Positions 8,398-17,296 of a stretch of DNA of 64,000 nt are shown here, in pieces. How positions within the stretch are numbered: the first letter of the stretch is position 1; every line of letters starts with the position of its first letter. The position numbers and the translations under genes are program-made. The notes under the pieces were generated by a model, which saw only the letters and a program-made list of their open reading frames with translations, ran no database searches and was not told where the DNA came from. The DNA is from Roseovarius indicus (lineage in GTDB: Bacteria > Pseudomonadota > Alphaproteobacteria > Rhodobacterales > Rhodobacteraceae), in NCBI RefSeq assembly GCF_008728195.1, contig NZ_CP031598.1, positions 3,286,001 through 3,350,000 on the forward strand, in the 5' to 3' direction.

Positions 8398-9528
8398 ATG
8401 ACCCGTTTCCTGCCCGTGCTGGCCGCCGCCAGCCTTCTTCCCGCCATCGCCCATGCCCAGACCGCCCTGTCGGGCGATCACAGCATCGTCGGCCGGCTCT
8501 GCACCGGGGCTGCCTGCACCAACAACGAGGCATTTGCCGCCTATGACACGATGAAGCTGAAAGATATAAACGCGCGTCTTGTTTTCCAGGATACTTCGTT
8601 GTCCACCAGCTTCCCCACCAATGACTGGCGCCTCCAGGCCAACGACGAATTCAACGGCGGGGCGGAGTATTTCGCCATCGTCGATGTCCAAACCGATAAC
8701 CAGATCCTGCGCCTCGACGCGGGCGCGCCTGCGAATTCCCTTTACGTGACCGAGGACGGCACGTTGGGTGTGGGCACGATGCTGCCGCAGGCGAACCTGC
8801 ACATTGTCGACACCTCAATTGGCGAGGCGCGTCTCCGGCTGGAAAATACCCAAGGCACGAATTACGCCTGGGATCTGCGGGGCAACCACGTGGGGTTCTA
8901 CCTGTATGACGCGACGGCGGGCACGTTGCCCTTCAACGTACGCCCCGGCGCGCCGAACTCATCGCTCGACGTGGCCAGCAACGGCAATGTCGGCATCGGC
9001 ACACCACTCCCCAATGCGCCGCTCGAAGTCAGCGACGATGCAACCTTCAGCTTCTTCCGCATCACCGCCGAGCAGGCGGCGATCAACCAGTCGGTCGACA
9101 TCACCTTTACCGGCGGCCCGCTCGGCACGGGCGAGCTACGCTACAACATCGTCGACGGCGACGGCCCCGAGATGAAGCTGAACGCCGATGGCGACATGCA
9201 GATCGGCGGCACGCTGACGACCGCGGGCTCCTGTTCGGTCGGTTGCGACGCGGTATTCGACGCGGATTATCCGCTGCCTTCGATCGAGGATCACCTCGCC
9301 GAGACCCTCGCGCTCGGCCACCTGCCCAATGTCGGCCCCACCCGCCACGGCGCGCCGTGGGACATGACCGACAAGCTGGGCCGCGTGCTCAACGAGCTCG
9401 AGCACGCCCATCTCTATATCGGTCAATTGCACCAGGAACTGGGCGCCCAGAAAGCCGAGAAACAGGCGATGGAGGCGCAGATCGCCGCGCTCGCCGCCCG
9501 GCTTGACGCGCTGGAACGCGCCGACTGA
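8398..9528 (+). CDS. Array gene 8: secreted tail-fibre-like protein, cassette B
   Basis: A 376-residue protein with a signal peptide at about 1-20 (AHA-QT). The first Cys pair is CTGAAC. Its N-terminal and middle parts are close to array gene 11 (DLRGN..GFY.YD in both), but gene 11 ends in cassette A and this gene in cassette B. Modules end at GVGTMLPQANLHI and GIGTPLPNAPLEV. AAAGGAATT at about 8386-8394 is a leader block shared with array genes 5 and 11. The tail ends ARLDALERAD. Function unknown. Confidence 0.9.
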   Translation: MTRFLPVLAAASLLPAIAHAQTALSGDHSIVGRLCTGAACTNNEAFAAYDTMKLKDINARLVFQDTSLSTSFPTNDWRLQANDEFNGGAEYFAIVDVQTDNQILRLDAGAPANSLYVTEDGTLGVGTMLPQANLHIVDTSIGEARLRLENTQGTNYAWDLRGNHVGFYLYDATAGTLPFNVRPGAPNSSLDVASNGNVGIGTPLPNAPLEVSDDATFSFFRITAEQAAINQSVDITFTGGPLGTGELRYNIVDGDGPEMKLNADGDMQIGGTLTTAGSCSVGCDAVFDADYPLPSIEDHLAETLALGHLPNVGPTRHGAPWDMTDKLGRVLNELEHAHLYIGQLHQELGAQKAEKQAMEAQIAALAARLDALERAD

Positions 9529-9591
9529 CGAGCCGACAGCCAACGCGCTTCCCCGAATTGTGGGGTGGCGCTATCCTCCGGCATATTGCCC

Positions 9592-9611
9592 GCCCGGTTC
9601 ACCGGGCTTTT
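9592..9611 (+). terminator. Terminator-like hairpin just upstream of array gene 9
   Basis: Stem GCCCGG / CCGGGC, loop TTCA, followed by TTTT. It lies only 22 bases before the ATG of array gene 9 and after a CTATCCT element that could be a -10 region. It may terminate gene 8 transcripts, or act as an attenuator in the gene 9 leader. The stem is short, so the call is tentative. Confidence 0.45.
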
Positions 9612-9632
9612 CGTCGTTCCGGAGCCCCTCCC

Positions 9633-10745
9633 ATGAGACACGTCCTTTACGCCATCGCCCTAGCCCTCCCGCCCGCCGCCGCATCGGCAGACGACCTGTT
9701 CATCGACGACGTCATCGTACGAAGCAACTTGCTTTGCGTCGGGGGCGACTGTGCCGACGGCGAGGCGCATATCGCCGGCACTCACGGGCTGAAGGTCAAG
9801 TATATCAACACCGCCATCCAGTTCGACGACACCACCACCAGCACCGTGTTCCCGACCCATGACTGGCAACTGATGGCCAACGAGACCACGCAGAACGGGC
9901 GCGATGCCTTCATTCTCAGCGACCTCACCGCCGGAACCCGCCCGTTCTGGGTTCTCGGCGACGCGCCGGACAACTCGCTCTACGTCGACCATCGCGGCTA
10001 TGTCGGCCTCGGCACCTCCATGCCGCAGGCCGATCTTCACATCACCAACAAGATCCTCGGACAGGCCTTCATCCGGCTGGAAGAAACCTTCGGCACGCCG
10101 CACAGCTGGGATGTGATCGGCAGCAGTTCGGGCTTCGTCGTCTCCGATGTCACCGGGGGCACCATGCCCGTCATCGTCCTGTCGGGCGCGCCGGACCAGT
10201 CGCTCTACATCGCCGCCGACGGCAACGTGGGGCTGGGCACCTCTGCGCCCAATGCCCCGCTCGAGGTCAGCAACGACGACACGTTCAGCTATTTTCGGAT
10301 CACCGCCGCGCAGGCCGCCATCAACCAGTCGGCCGACGTCACCTTCACCGGCGGCCCCCTCGGGACGGGCGAGTTCCGCTACAACATCGTCGATGGCGAC
10401 GGGCCCGAGATGCGGCTGAACGCCAATGGCGACATGGTGCTCGACGGCGCGCTCACCACCGGCGGCCCCACCTGCGACACGGGCTGCGACGCGGTATTCG
10501 ATGCCGGTTTCTCCCGTCTGTCCGTCACCGACCATGCCGCCCTGATGTGGGAGAACGGCCACCTGCCGGCGGTCGGCCCCACCCTGCCCGGCGCGCCGAT
10601 GAACGTATCGGAGAAGATGGGCGCCATGCTCAACGAGCTGGAGCATGCGCATATCTACATCGAACAACTGCACGACGAGGCCCGCGTCCGCGACGCCTTG
10701 ATCGCCGACCTCGCCGCCCGTCTCGAGGCTGTCGAGGCGCGCTGA
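9633..10745 (+). CDS. Array gene 9: secreted tail-fibre-like protein, cassette A
   Basis: A 370-residue protein. The ATG at 9633 follows CGGAG at the right distance and opens a good signal peptide (MRHVLYAIALAL...ASA-DD); the longer in-frame extension has no such features. The first Cys pair is LCVGGDC. The N-terminal half is most like array gene 13 (DDVIVRS..LCVG, PFWV), which ends in cassette C. The last 60 residues are nearly identical at base level to array gene 11. Modules end at GLGTSMPQADLHI and GLGTSAPNAPLEV. Function unknown. Confidence 0.9.
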   Translation: MRHVLYAIALALPPAAASADDLFIDDVIVRSNLLCVGGDCADGEAHIAGTHGLKVKYINTAIQFDDTTTSTVFPTHDWQLMANETTQNGRDAFILSDLTAGTRPFWVLGDAPDNSLYVDHRGYVGLGTSMPQADLHITNKILGQAFIRLEETFGTPHSWDVIGSSSGFVVSDVTGGTMPVIVLSGAPDQSLYIAADGNVGLGTSAPNAPLEVSNDDTFSYFRITAAQAAINQSADVTFTGGPLGTGEFRYNIVDGDGPEMRLNANGDMVLDGALTTGGPTCDTGCDAVFDAGFSRLSVTDHAALMWENGHLPAVGPTLPGAPMNVSEKMGAMLNELEHAHIYIEQLHDEARVRDALIADLAARLEAVEAR

Positions 10746-10840
10746 CACGCCCAACAGGCTTGCCGGATCACCGGACCGTTGTAACATCCCGGCAGGCGCG
10801 GGCCTCGCCGCGCCCCTTATTTGAGTCATTGGAGATTGAC

Positions 10841-12010
10841 GTGACCCGTTCCCTTTTGCCCGCAGCCCTTCTCGCCCTGCCCCTCGCCACCGCCGCCCCT
10901 GCCGACGAGACCGTCTTCGACGACCACATCGTCATCGGCAACCAGTGCGTCGGCCCCGACTGCGCCACCGATGACGAGTTCGGCTTCAGCACCGCGATCT
11001 TCAAGGACCCGCTGATCCGGCTCGAGTTCAACGACACGTCGGCACTCGCCCCCGCCAATGACTGGCGGTTCCTGTTCAACGATCCCTCAGGCGTCGGTGC
11101 CCAATCCTATTTCAGGCTGGAAGACTCGACCGCCGGCACCACCCCCTTCACCATCATGGCCGGCGCGCCGAGCACCGCCTTCCACATGAACGCGGCTGGC
11201 AGGGTCGGGCTTGGCACCACGCTTCCCCAGAACACGCTCCACATCGCCGACGAAGGCTCTGTCACGTTCCGGCTGGAAGAGACCACGGCACCATATTCCT
11301 ACACATTCAACGCAAACGATTTCGGCTTTTGGATCCGGGATCGCACGGCCGACACCGTGCCCTTCGTCATCCAGGCGACGTCGCCGAACAATTCCCTCTG
11401 GGTGGCTGACGACGGCTATATCGGCCTCGGCACCAGCGTTCCGGCCGCACCGCTCGAGCTCTGGAGCGACGAGACCTTCAATTTCTTCCGCCTCTCCGCC
11501 TCGGGGGCCGCGATCAACCAGTCGGTCGACATCACCTTCACCGGCGGCCCCCTCGGCACGGGCGAGCTGCGCTACAACATCGTCGACGGCGACGGGCCCG
11601 AGATGAAGCTCAACGCCGATGGCGACATCGAGATCGAAGGGACGCTCACGACCGCGGGTTCCTGCTCGGTGGGCTGCGACGCGGTGTTCGAGGCCGACTA
11701 CCCCCTGCCCTCGATCGAGGATCACCACGCGCAAACGCTCGCCCTCGGCCACCTGCCCAACGTGGGCCCCACTCGGCCCGGCGAGCCGTGGGACGTGACC
11801 GACAAGATGGGCCGCATCCTCAACGAGCTCGAGCACGCGCATCTCTTCATCGCCGGCCAGCAGGAAGAGATCACGCGCCAGCAGCAGGAGCTTGCCACGC
11901 AACGCGCCGAGCTGGCCGAAACCGGCGCCGCGCTGTCCGAGACCCGGGCCGCGCTGGCCGCGCTGACCGCCCGGCTGGCAGCGCTCGAAACGAGCCGGCG
12001 GGCAGACTGA
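10841..12010 (+). CDS. Array gene 10: secreted tail-fibre-like protein, cassette B, long coiled coil
   Basis: A 389-residue protein with a GTG start at 10841, preceded by GGAG at 10831-10834. The signal peptide is MTRSLLPAALLALPLATAA. The first Cys pair is QCVGPDC. Modules end at GLGTTLPQNTLHI and GLGTSVPAAPLEL. The core is followed by cassette B (CSVGC, LPSIEDHHAQTLALGHLPNVG). The C-terminal tail is among the longest of the array, with repeated Gln-, Glu- and Ala-rich heptads, and should form an extended coiled coil. Function unknown. Confidence 0.9.
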   Translation: MTRSLLPAALLALPLATAAPADETVFDDHIVIGNQCVGPDCATDDEFGFSTAIFKDPLIRLEFNDTSALAPANDWRFLFNDPSGVGAQSYFRLEDSTAGTTPFTIMAGAPSTAFHMNAAGRVGLGTTLPQNTLHIADEGSVTFRLEETTAPYSYTFNANDFGFWIRDRTADTVPFVIQATSPNNSLWVADDGYIGLGTSVPAAPLELWSDETFNFFRLSASGAAINQSVDITFTGGPLGTGELRYNIVDGDGPEMKLNADGDIEIEGTLTTAGSCSVGCDAVFEADYPLPSIEDHHAQTLALGHLPNVGPTRPGEPWDVTDKMGRILNELEHAHLFIAGQQEEITRQQQELATQRAELAETGAALSETRAALAALTARLAALETSRRAD

Positions 12011-12114
12011 CCCCGCCGGCCGGCGCGCCGCCCCGTATCCCGTTTTGAGAAATCGCGGCCATTTGCTAGGCTGGCGGGCAAATTCTTCCGTCATGTTGAT
12101 GAAAGGAATTGCCC

Positions 12115-13215
12115 ATGCACCGCCTTCTTCCCGCGCTCGCCATCGCCAGCCTCCTGCCCGCCACCGCCCCTGCCCAGACCCTGCTGTCGGGAAATCACAG
12201 CATCTCGGGCGGCGTCTGCATCGGCCCCAGCTGTGGCACGGGCGAACTCTTTGCAAGCACCTTGAAACTCAAGGGCAACAGTGTCCGGCTGTTTTTCGAG
12301 GATATCTCCACATCCCCCGGCTTTCCCACAAATGACTGGGTGCTCGAAGCGAATGCGTCATCCGGCACCGGAGATTATTTCGCCCTCAGGGACGCCGATA
12401 CCTTCCAGACGATCATGCGGCTCGACGCGGGCGCTCCTTGGTATTCGCTCTACGTCTCCTCGGACGGCGACGTGGGGATGGGAACCTCCCTGCCGCTGGC
12501 CAACCTGCACGTGCTCGATACCGATGGCACCGCGAGCCTTCGGCTGGAGGGGACAACGGGCACGCCCTACAGTTGGGATCTGCGCGGCAACCAGGGCGGC
12601 TTCTATGTCTACGATATCGGGGCCGGAACCCTGCCCTTGCGGATAAATGCAGGCGCGCCCAGCTCGTCCTTCGCAATCGGCTCCGACGGGAACGTGGGCA
12701 TCGGCACCAACAGCCCCGACGCCCCGCTCGAGGTCAGCGACAACGAGACGTTCAGCTACTTCCGCATCACCGCCGAGAATGCTTCGGTGAACCAGTCTGT
12801 CGACATCACCTTCACCGAGGGCCCGCTGGGCACTGGTGAGATGCGCTACAACATCGTCGATGGCGACGGGCCCGAGATGCGGCTGAACGCCAACGGCGAC
12901 ATGGTGCTCGATGGCACGCTCACCACCGGCGGGCCTACCTGCGACACGGGCTGCGACGCGGTATTCGATGCCGGTTTCCCCCGTCTGTCCGTCACCGACC
13001 ATGCCGCCCTGATGTGGGAGAACGGCCACCTGCCGGCGGTCGGCCCCACCCTGCCCGGCGCGCCGATGAACGTATCGGAGAAGATGGGCGCCATGCTCAA
13101 CGAGCTGGAGCATGCGCATATCTATATCGAACAGCTGCACCAGCGCATCGCGGCGCAAGAGGCCGAGACCGCCGAACTGCGGGCGCTGGTCCGGGATATC
13201 GCCGCGCGGCGCTAG
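12115..13215 (+). CDS. Array gene 11: secreted tail-fibre-like protein, cassette A
   Basis: A 366-residue protein, the shortest complete member. The signal peptide ends near APA-QT at about residue 20. The first Cys pair is CIGPSC. The first two thirds resemble array gene 8 (cassette B), but the last part is cassette A and almost identical in DNA to the end of array gene 9: I see one mismatch between 10471-10656 and 12938-13123. AAAGGAATTGCC precedes the ATG; an in-frame TTG at 12109 is less likely. The tail is short. Function unknown. Confidence 0.9.
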   Translation: MHRLLPALAIASLLPATAPAQTLLSGNHSISGGVCIGPSCGTGELFASTLKLKGNSVRLFFEDISTSPGFPTNDWVLEANASSGTGDYFALRDADTFQTIMRLDAGAPWYSLYVSSDGDVGMGTSLPLANLHVLDTDGTASLRLEGTTGTPYSWDLRGNQGGFYVYDIGAGTLPLRINAGAPSSSFAIGSDGNVGIGTNSPDAPLEVSDNETFSYFRITAENASVNQSVDITFTEGPLGTGEMRYNIVDGDGPEMRLNANGDMVLDGTLTTGGPTCDTGCDAVFDAGFPRLSVTDHAALMWENGHLPAVGPTLPGAPMNVSEKMGAMLNELEHAHIYIEQLHQRIAAQEAETAELRALVRDIAARR

Positions 13216-13258
13216 GGGGCGGCAGTTCAACCATGGGTAGGTCAACGCCGCTATTTTC

Positions 13259-13287
13259 TTGACAGGCGCTGCCAGGAGGTAATCTTT
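13259..13287 (+). promoter_or_regulatory. Candidate sigma70 promoter of array gene 12
   Basis: TTGACA at 13259-13264 is followed by TAATCT at 13280-13285 (15-bp spacing) or a poorer match two bases later. It lies in the spacer, 60 bases from the array gene 12 ATG. The spacing is short, so confidence is moderate. Confidence 0.4.
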
Positions 13288-13323
13288 CTGCAGAATTCTC
13301 ATCTCTCATTTCAAGGAAATGCC

Positions 13324-14601
13324 ATGCTCCGCCTTTCGCCCCTTCCGCTCCGGCTGTCCGCCACCGCCCTGCTGGCCCTTACAGCACTTCTGCCCGCCCC
13401 GTCCTCCGCCGAGGTGCTGAGCAGCACCAACCCCACCATCATCAACAACCTCTGTGTCGGGTTCGATTGCGCCAACAACGAAAGCTTTGGGAGCAGGCTC
13501 GACCTCTCCCGCCTGCGGCTGAAAAACTTCGAAACCTCGATCGAATTCGTCGACACCTCGACCGCTTCGGGGTTTGCCACCACCGACTGGACGCTGCGCG
13601 CCAACGAGGGCGGCAACGGCGGCCTCAACGGCTTTTCGATCGTGGATGCCACCAACGGGTCGGCCCCGTTCACAATCGAAGCCAGCGCGCTCAGCAACAG
13701 CCTCTATGTGGCCTCGGAAGGCGATATCGGGCTGGGCACCTCCCTGCCGCAGGCGCCGCTGCACCTTGAAACGAGCGCGGATGCGGGGATCCGGATCAAT
13801 CGCTCGGGGATGTCGCAGGCCTATGAAATGCTGATTGATGCCCTCGCGGATTTTGTCATCCTCGATGTCGACGCCGGGACCGGCCCTTTCGTGATCCGCG
13901 ATGGCGGTGTTCCGAATTATTCCTTCGATCTCACCCCGACAGGGATGATCTTGAACCGCTTACAAAACTCGACGTTCAACCTGCGCTATTCCTCCGCAGA
14001 CAACGTCAATGCGTTCTTTGTGGAAGGTGACAACGGCAATGTCGGCCTCGGCACCGACAGCCCCGACGCCCCGCTCGAGATCAGCGACGACAACACCTTC
14101 AGCTTCTTCCGCATCACCGCCACCGGCGCGCCCGTCAACCAGTCTGTCGACATCACCTTCACCCAGGGGCCGCTGGGAACGGGCGAGTTCCGCTACAACA
14201 TCGTCGATGGCGACGGGCCCGAGATGCGGCTGAACGCCAATGGCGACATGGTGCTCGACGGCACGCTGACCACCGCCGGCTCCTGCTCGGCAGGCTGTGA
14301 CGCGGTGTTCGATGCCGACTACCCCCTGCCCAGCATCGAGGATCACCAGGCCCGCACCCTCGCCCTCGGCCACCTGCCAAATGTCGGCCCCACCCGCGAC
14401 GGCGAGCCGTGGGACGTGACCGACAAGATGGGCCGCATCCTCAACGAGCTCGAGCATGCGCATCTCTATATCGGCCAGCTGCATCGCGACCTGACGGCGC
14501 AACAGGCGGAAAAGACCGAGCTGAAACGCCAGGTCGATATGCAGGCCGCCCAGATCGCGGCCCTCGTCACCCGGCTCGACGTGCTTGAAACCGCCGACTG
14601 A
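13324..14601 (+). CDS. Array gene 12: secreted tail-fibre-like protein, cassette B, long middle
   Basis: At 425 residues this is the largest member. The signal peptide is about 29 residues (SSA-EV). The first Cys pair is LCVGFDC. The middle section is extended and contains AGIRINRS, as in array gene 5. Modules end at GLGTSLPQAPLHL and GLGTDSPDAPLEI. The core has QGPLGTGEFRYN, then CSAGC and cassette B, with a long tail (LKRQVDMQAAQIAALVTRLDVLE). AAGGAAATGCC before the ATG serves as ribosome binding site. Function unknown. Confidence 0.9.
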   Translation: MLRLSPLPLRLSATALLALTALLPAPSSAEVLSSTNPTIINNLCVGFDCANNESFGSRLDLSRLRLKNFETSIEFVDTSTASGFATTDWTLRANEGGNGGLNGFSIVDATNGSAPFTIEASALSNSLYVASEGDIGLGTSLPQAPLHLETSADAGIRINRSGMSQAYEMLIDALADFVILDVDAGTGPFVIRDGGVPNYSFDLTPTGMILNRLQNSTFNLRYSSADNVNAFFVEGDNGNVGLGTDSPDAPLEISDDNTFSFFRITATGAPVNQSVDITFTQGPLGTGEFRYNIVDGDGPEMRLNANGDMVLDGTLTTAGSCSAGCDAVFDADYPLPSIEDHQARTLALGHLPNVGPTRDGEPWDVTDKMGRILNELEHAHLYIGQLHRDLTAQQAEKTELKRQVDMQAAQIAALVTRLDVLETAD

Positions 14602-14706
14602 CGCCGCGTCAATCGCCGGACTATGCCGAGGGTCGGGGCCGCGCTATCCTGCGCCCAATTGCCCGCCCCCGGTCCGCCCGGCCTTTCGCATTTCGGAGCC
14701 AGTCAC

Positions 14707-15864
14707 ATGCCCAAAGCCCTTTGCACCGCCACCGCCCTTGCCCTTCTTCCCGTCCCCGCCATCGCAGACGACGTCTTCAACGACCATGTCATCGTGCGCA
14801 GTACCATGCTTTGCGTCGGCCTCTCCTGCGTCGATGGTGAACCGACCGTTACCGGCTACCAGGCGGCCGTGAAGATCAAGGATTTCACCGCCACGATCCT
14901 GTTCGACGATACCTCGACCAATGCCGACCTGCCCTTTCACGACTGGCGGCTCAACGCCAACGAGCGGAACCTGTACGGCCGGAACGCCTTCTACATCACC
15001 GACGTGACCTCCGGCACCGATCCGTTCTGGGTCGAGGGCGGCGCCCCGGACGACGCGCTTTTCGTCGCCGATGACGGGTCCGTCGGGCTTGGCACCTCCA
15101 CGCCCCTGTCGGACCTCCACATCGTCGGCGACGGCGCCTTTCCGCGGATCAGGCTGGAACATGTCGACGGCGTCTCCCACGCTTGGGAGGTCGGCGCCTC
15201 CTCGACCTTCTGGTACATCCGCGACGTAACCGGGGACGGCACGCCCGTGGGCGTCGAGGCAGGCACGCCATCCAACACCTTCGTCATCCGCAACACAGGC
15301 TGGGTCGGCATCGGCACCTCGCTCCCCGACGCCCCGCTCGAAGTCAGCAGCGACGACACCTACAGCTATTTCCGCATCACTGCCGAGCAGGCCGCGATCA
15401 ACCGGTCGGCCGATGTCACCTTCACCGGCGGCCCCCTCGGAACCGGCGAGCTGCGCTACAACATCGTCGACGGCGACGGGCCGGAAATGCGGCTCAATGC
15501 CGATGGCGACATGGTGCTCGACGGCACGCTGACAACCGGCGGGCCCACCTGCGACGGCGGGTGCGACGCGGTATTCACCAAACGCCGGATCATTCCCGAG
15601 GGCGAATATGCCGCCCGCATGTGGGCCGACGGCCACCTGCCCTTCGTTGGCCCGACCCGGCCGGAGGCGCCGATCAATGTCAGCGAGAAGATGGGCGGGA
15701 TGCTCAACGCGCTCGAACATGCCCATGTGTTCATCGAGCGGCAGAACGGCCGCATCGCGACGCTCGAGGCGGAGATTGCCGCGCTTCGCGACGCGCAGGC
15801 GGCACAGATCGCCACCCTGACCCAGCGGCTTGCGGCGCTGGCGGGCACGACGAACGCGGAGTGA
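14707..15864 (+). CDS. Array gene 13: secreted tail-fibre-like protein, cassette C
   Basis: A 385-residue protein; the ATG at 14707 follows a CGGAG box and opens a signal peptide (MPKALCTATALALLPVPAIA-DD). The first Cys pair is LCVGLSC. Its N-terminal half resembles array gene 9, but it ends in cassette C (RRIIPEGEYAARMW, LNALEHAHVFIERQN) like array gene 7. Modules end at GLGTSTPLSDLHI and GIGTSLPDAPLEV. The leader shares GCGCTATCCT and AATTGCCCGCCC with the gene 9 leader. Function unknown. Confidence 0.9.
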   Translation: MPKALCTATALALLPVPAIADDVFNDHVIVRSTMLCVGLSCVDGEPTVTGYQAAVKIKDFTATILFDDTSTNADLPFHDWRLNANERNLYGRNAFYITDVTSGTDPFWVEGGAPDDALFVADDGSVGLGTSTPLSDLHIVGDGAFPRIRLEHVDGVSHAWEVGASSTFWYIRDVTGDGTPVGVEAGTPSNTFVIRNTGWVGIGTSLPDAPLEVSSDDTYSYFRITAEQAAINRSADVTFTGGPLGTGELRYNIVDGDGPEMRLNADGDMVLDGTLTTGGPTCDGGCDAVFTKRRIIPEGEYAARMWADGHLPFVGPTRPEAPINVSEKMGGMLNALEHAHVFIERQNGRIATLEAEIAALRDAQAAQIATLTQRLAALAGTTNAE

Positions 15865-15880
15865 CGCCGGGCGCGAAAAT

Positions 15881-15910
15881 TTGACAGGGGGTGAATGCCC
15901 GCTGTTTACT
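15881..15910 (+). promoter_or_regulatory. Candidate sigma70 promoter of array gene 14
   Basis: A perfect TTGACA at 15881-15886 is followed by TTTACT at 15905-15910 (18-bp spacing; GTTTAC at 17). It lies 17 bases after the stop of array gene 13 and about 100 bases before the ATG of array gene 14. Confidence 0.5.
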
Positions 15911-16007
15911 TGAGCCTACCCGCCGTCCGGGGCGGCGGGATTTGAGACCAGTCATTGCCGCGCCAGCCCCCGCCCCCTTGCCGGCGCCCTTATCGGGAGC
16001 CTGCCCC

Positions 16008-17243
16008 ATGCCCTTTCGTCCCCCGGCGCTTTGCGCCATCCTTGCCCTGTCCGGCCTTGCCGCGCCCGCGCTGGCGCAGGATGTGTTCACCGACGGTGTT
16101 CGGATCTCGGACGTCAATCCGACAAGCGCTGATCTTTACGTGGAGGACGATAGCGTCGTCAGGGGCCATACCTGCATTGGTGAAGTCTGCAATCTGGCCG
16201 AAAGCTTTGACGTTGGGTACATTCTGAAGTTGAACACGAGTTCGCCAAGCATCTTTTTCGACGACGACAGTGGTTTTAGCGGCTCAACACCTTCGAACGA
16301 CTGGCGGATCAGGGTCAACGATCCCGAGCCGTTTACCGAGGGCGGGCTGAACCGGTTTTCCATTGAGGACATCACCGCCGCAACCATCCCCTTCACCATT
16401 GCAGCGGGCGCGCCCGAGAATGCCTTCTGGATGACCAGCGCCGGCAATATCGGTCTCGGCACCCTGCTGCCGCAGGACCGGATTCACGCGGTCGGCACCT
16501 TCGGCCCCAGCGTCCGGTTCGAGCAGACCGGCAACGGGCTTGTGCCCGCGCAGACATGGCGCCTGATCGGACAGAGCAGCTTCAACATCGCCGACACCAC
16601 TGCCGGCACCACGCCGTTCCGTCTGGAACGCGCGGCGCCCACGAACGCGCTCTACATCGCCGATACCGGCAACGTGGGCTTCGGCACCGCCACGCCCGAC
16701 GCGCCCTTCGAGGTCAGCGACGACGCAACCTTCAGCTACTTCCGCATCACCGCCGAGCAGGCCGCTGTGAACCAGTCGGTCGACATCACCTTCACCGGCG
16801 GCCCCCTCGGCACGGGCGAGCTGCGCTACAACGTCGTCGATGGCGACGGGCCGGAAATGAAGCTCAACGCCAATGGCGACATGGAGATCGACGGCACCCT
16901 CACCACCGGCGGCCCCACCTGCGCGGGCGGCTGCGACGCCGTGTTCGACAGTAATTTCAAGCGCCTCTCCGTAGCCGAGCATGCCGCGCTGATGTGGAAG
17001 AACGGCCACCTTCCCGCCGTCGGCACCACCCGGCCCGGCGCCCCGATGAACGTGGCCGAGAAGATCGGCGGCATTCTCAACGAACTCGAGCACGCGCATA
17101 TCTACATCGCCGAACTCGAAGCCCGCGATCGGGCACGCGAGGCCGAGAACGCCAGGCTCGGCGACCGGGTCGCGCGGCTTGAGGCGATGCTGGCACAGGT
17201 CGACGGGATGCTTGACCATCCCGTGTCCCCTCCCACCGACTGA
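16008..17243 (+). CDS. Array gene 14: secreted tail-fibre-like protein, cassette A, extended N-terminus
   Basis: A 411-residue protein; the ATG at 16008 follows GGGAG and opens a signal peptide ending PALA-QD at about residue 23. Before the first Cys pair (CIGEVC) there is an extra segment (VRISDVNPTSADLYVEDDS) shared in type with array genes 16 and 17. Modules end at GLGTLLPQDRIHA and GFGTATPDAPFEV. Cassette A follows the core, with the variant MWKNGHLPAVGTT. The tail is Arg- and Glu-rich and ends with a Pro-rich stretch rather than the usual ALE motif. Function unknown. Confidence 0.9.
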   Translation: MPFRPPALCAILALSGLAAPALAQDVFTDGVRISDVNPTSADLYVEDDSVVRGHTCIGEVCNLAESFDVGYILKLNTSSPSIFFDDDSGFSGSTPSNDWRIRVNDPEPFTEGGLNRFSIEDITAATIPFTIAAGAPENAFWMTSAGNIGLGTLLPQDRIHAVGTFGPSVRFEQTGNGLVPAQTWRLIGQSSFNIADTTAGTTPFRLERAAPTNALYIADTGNVGFGTATPDAPFEVSDDATFSYFRITAEQAAVNQSVDITFTGGPLGTGELRYNVVDGDGPEMKLNANGDMEIDGTLTTGGPTCAGGCDAVFDSNFKRLSVAEHAALMWKNGHLPAVGTTRPGAPMNVAEKIGGILNELEHAHIYIAELEARDRAREAENARLGDRVARLEAMLAQVDGMLDHPVSPPTD

Positions 17244-17296
17244 GGGCGACCCGGCCCCGGCATTTCGGATCACACGATTCAAAAGAAGGACATATC

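Noticed and set aside
10547..10840. Extension of array gene 10 into array gene 9
   Set aside because: The frame is open by chance through the end of gene 9. The GTG at 10841 has a ribosome binding site and a signal peptide.
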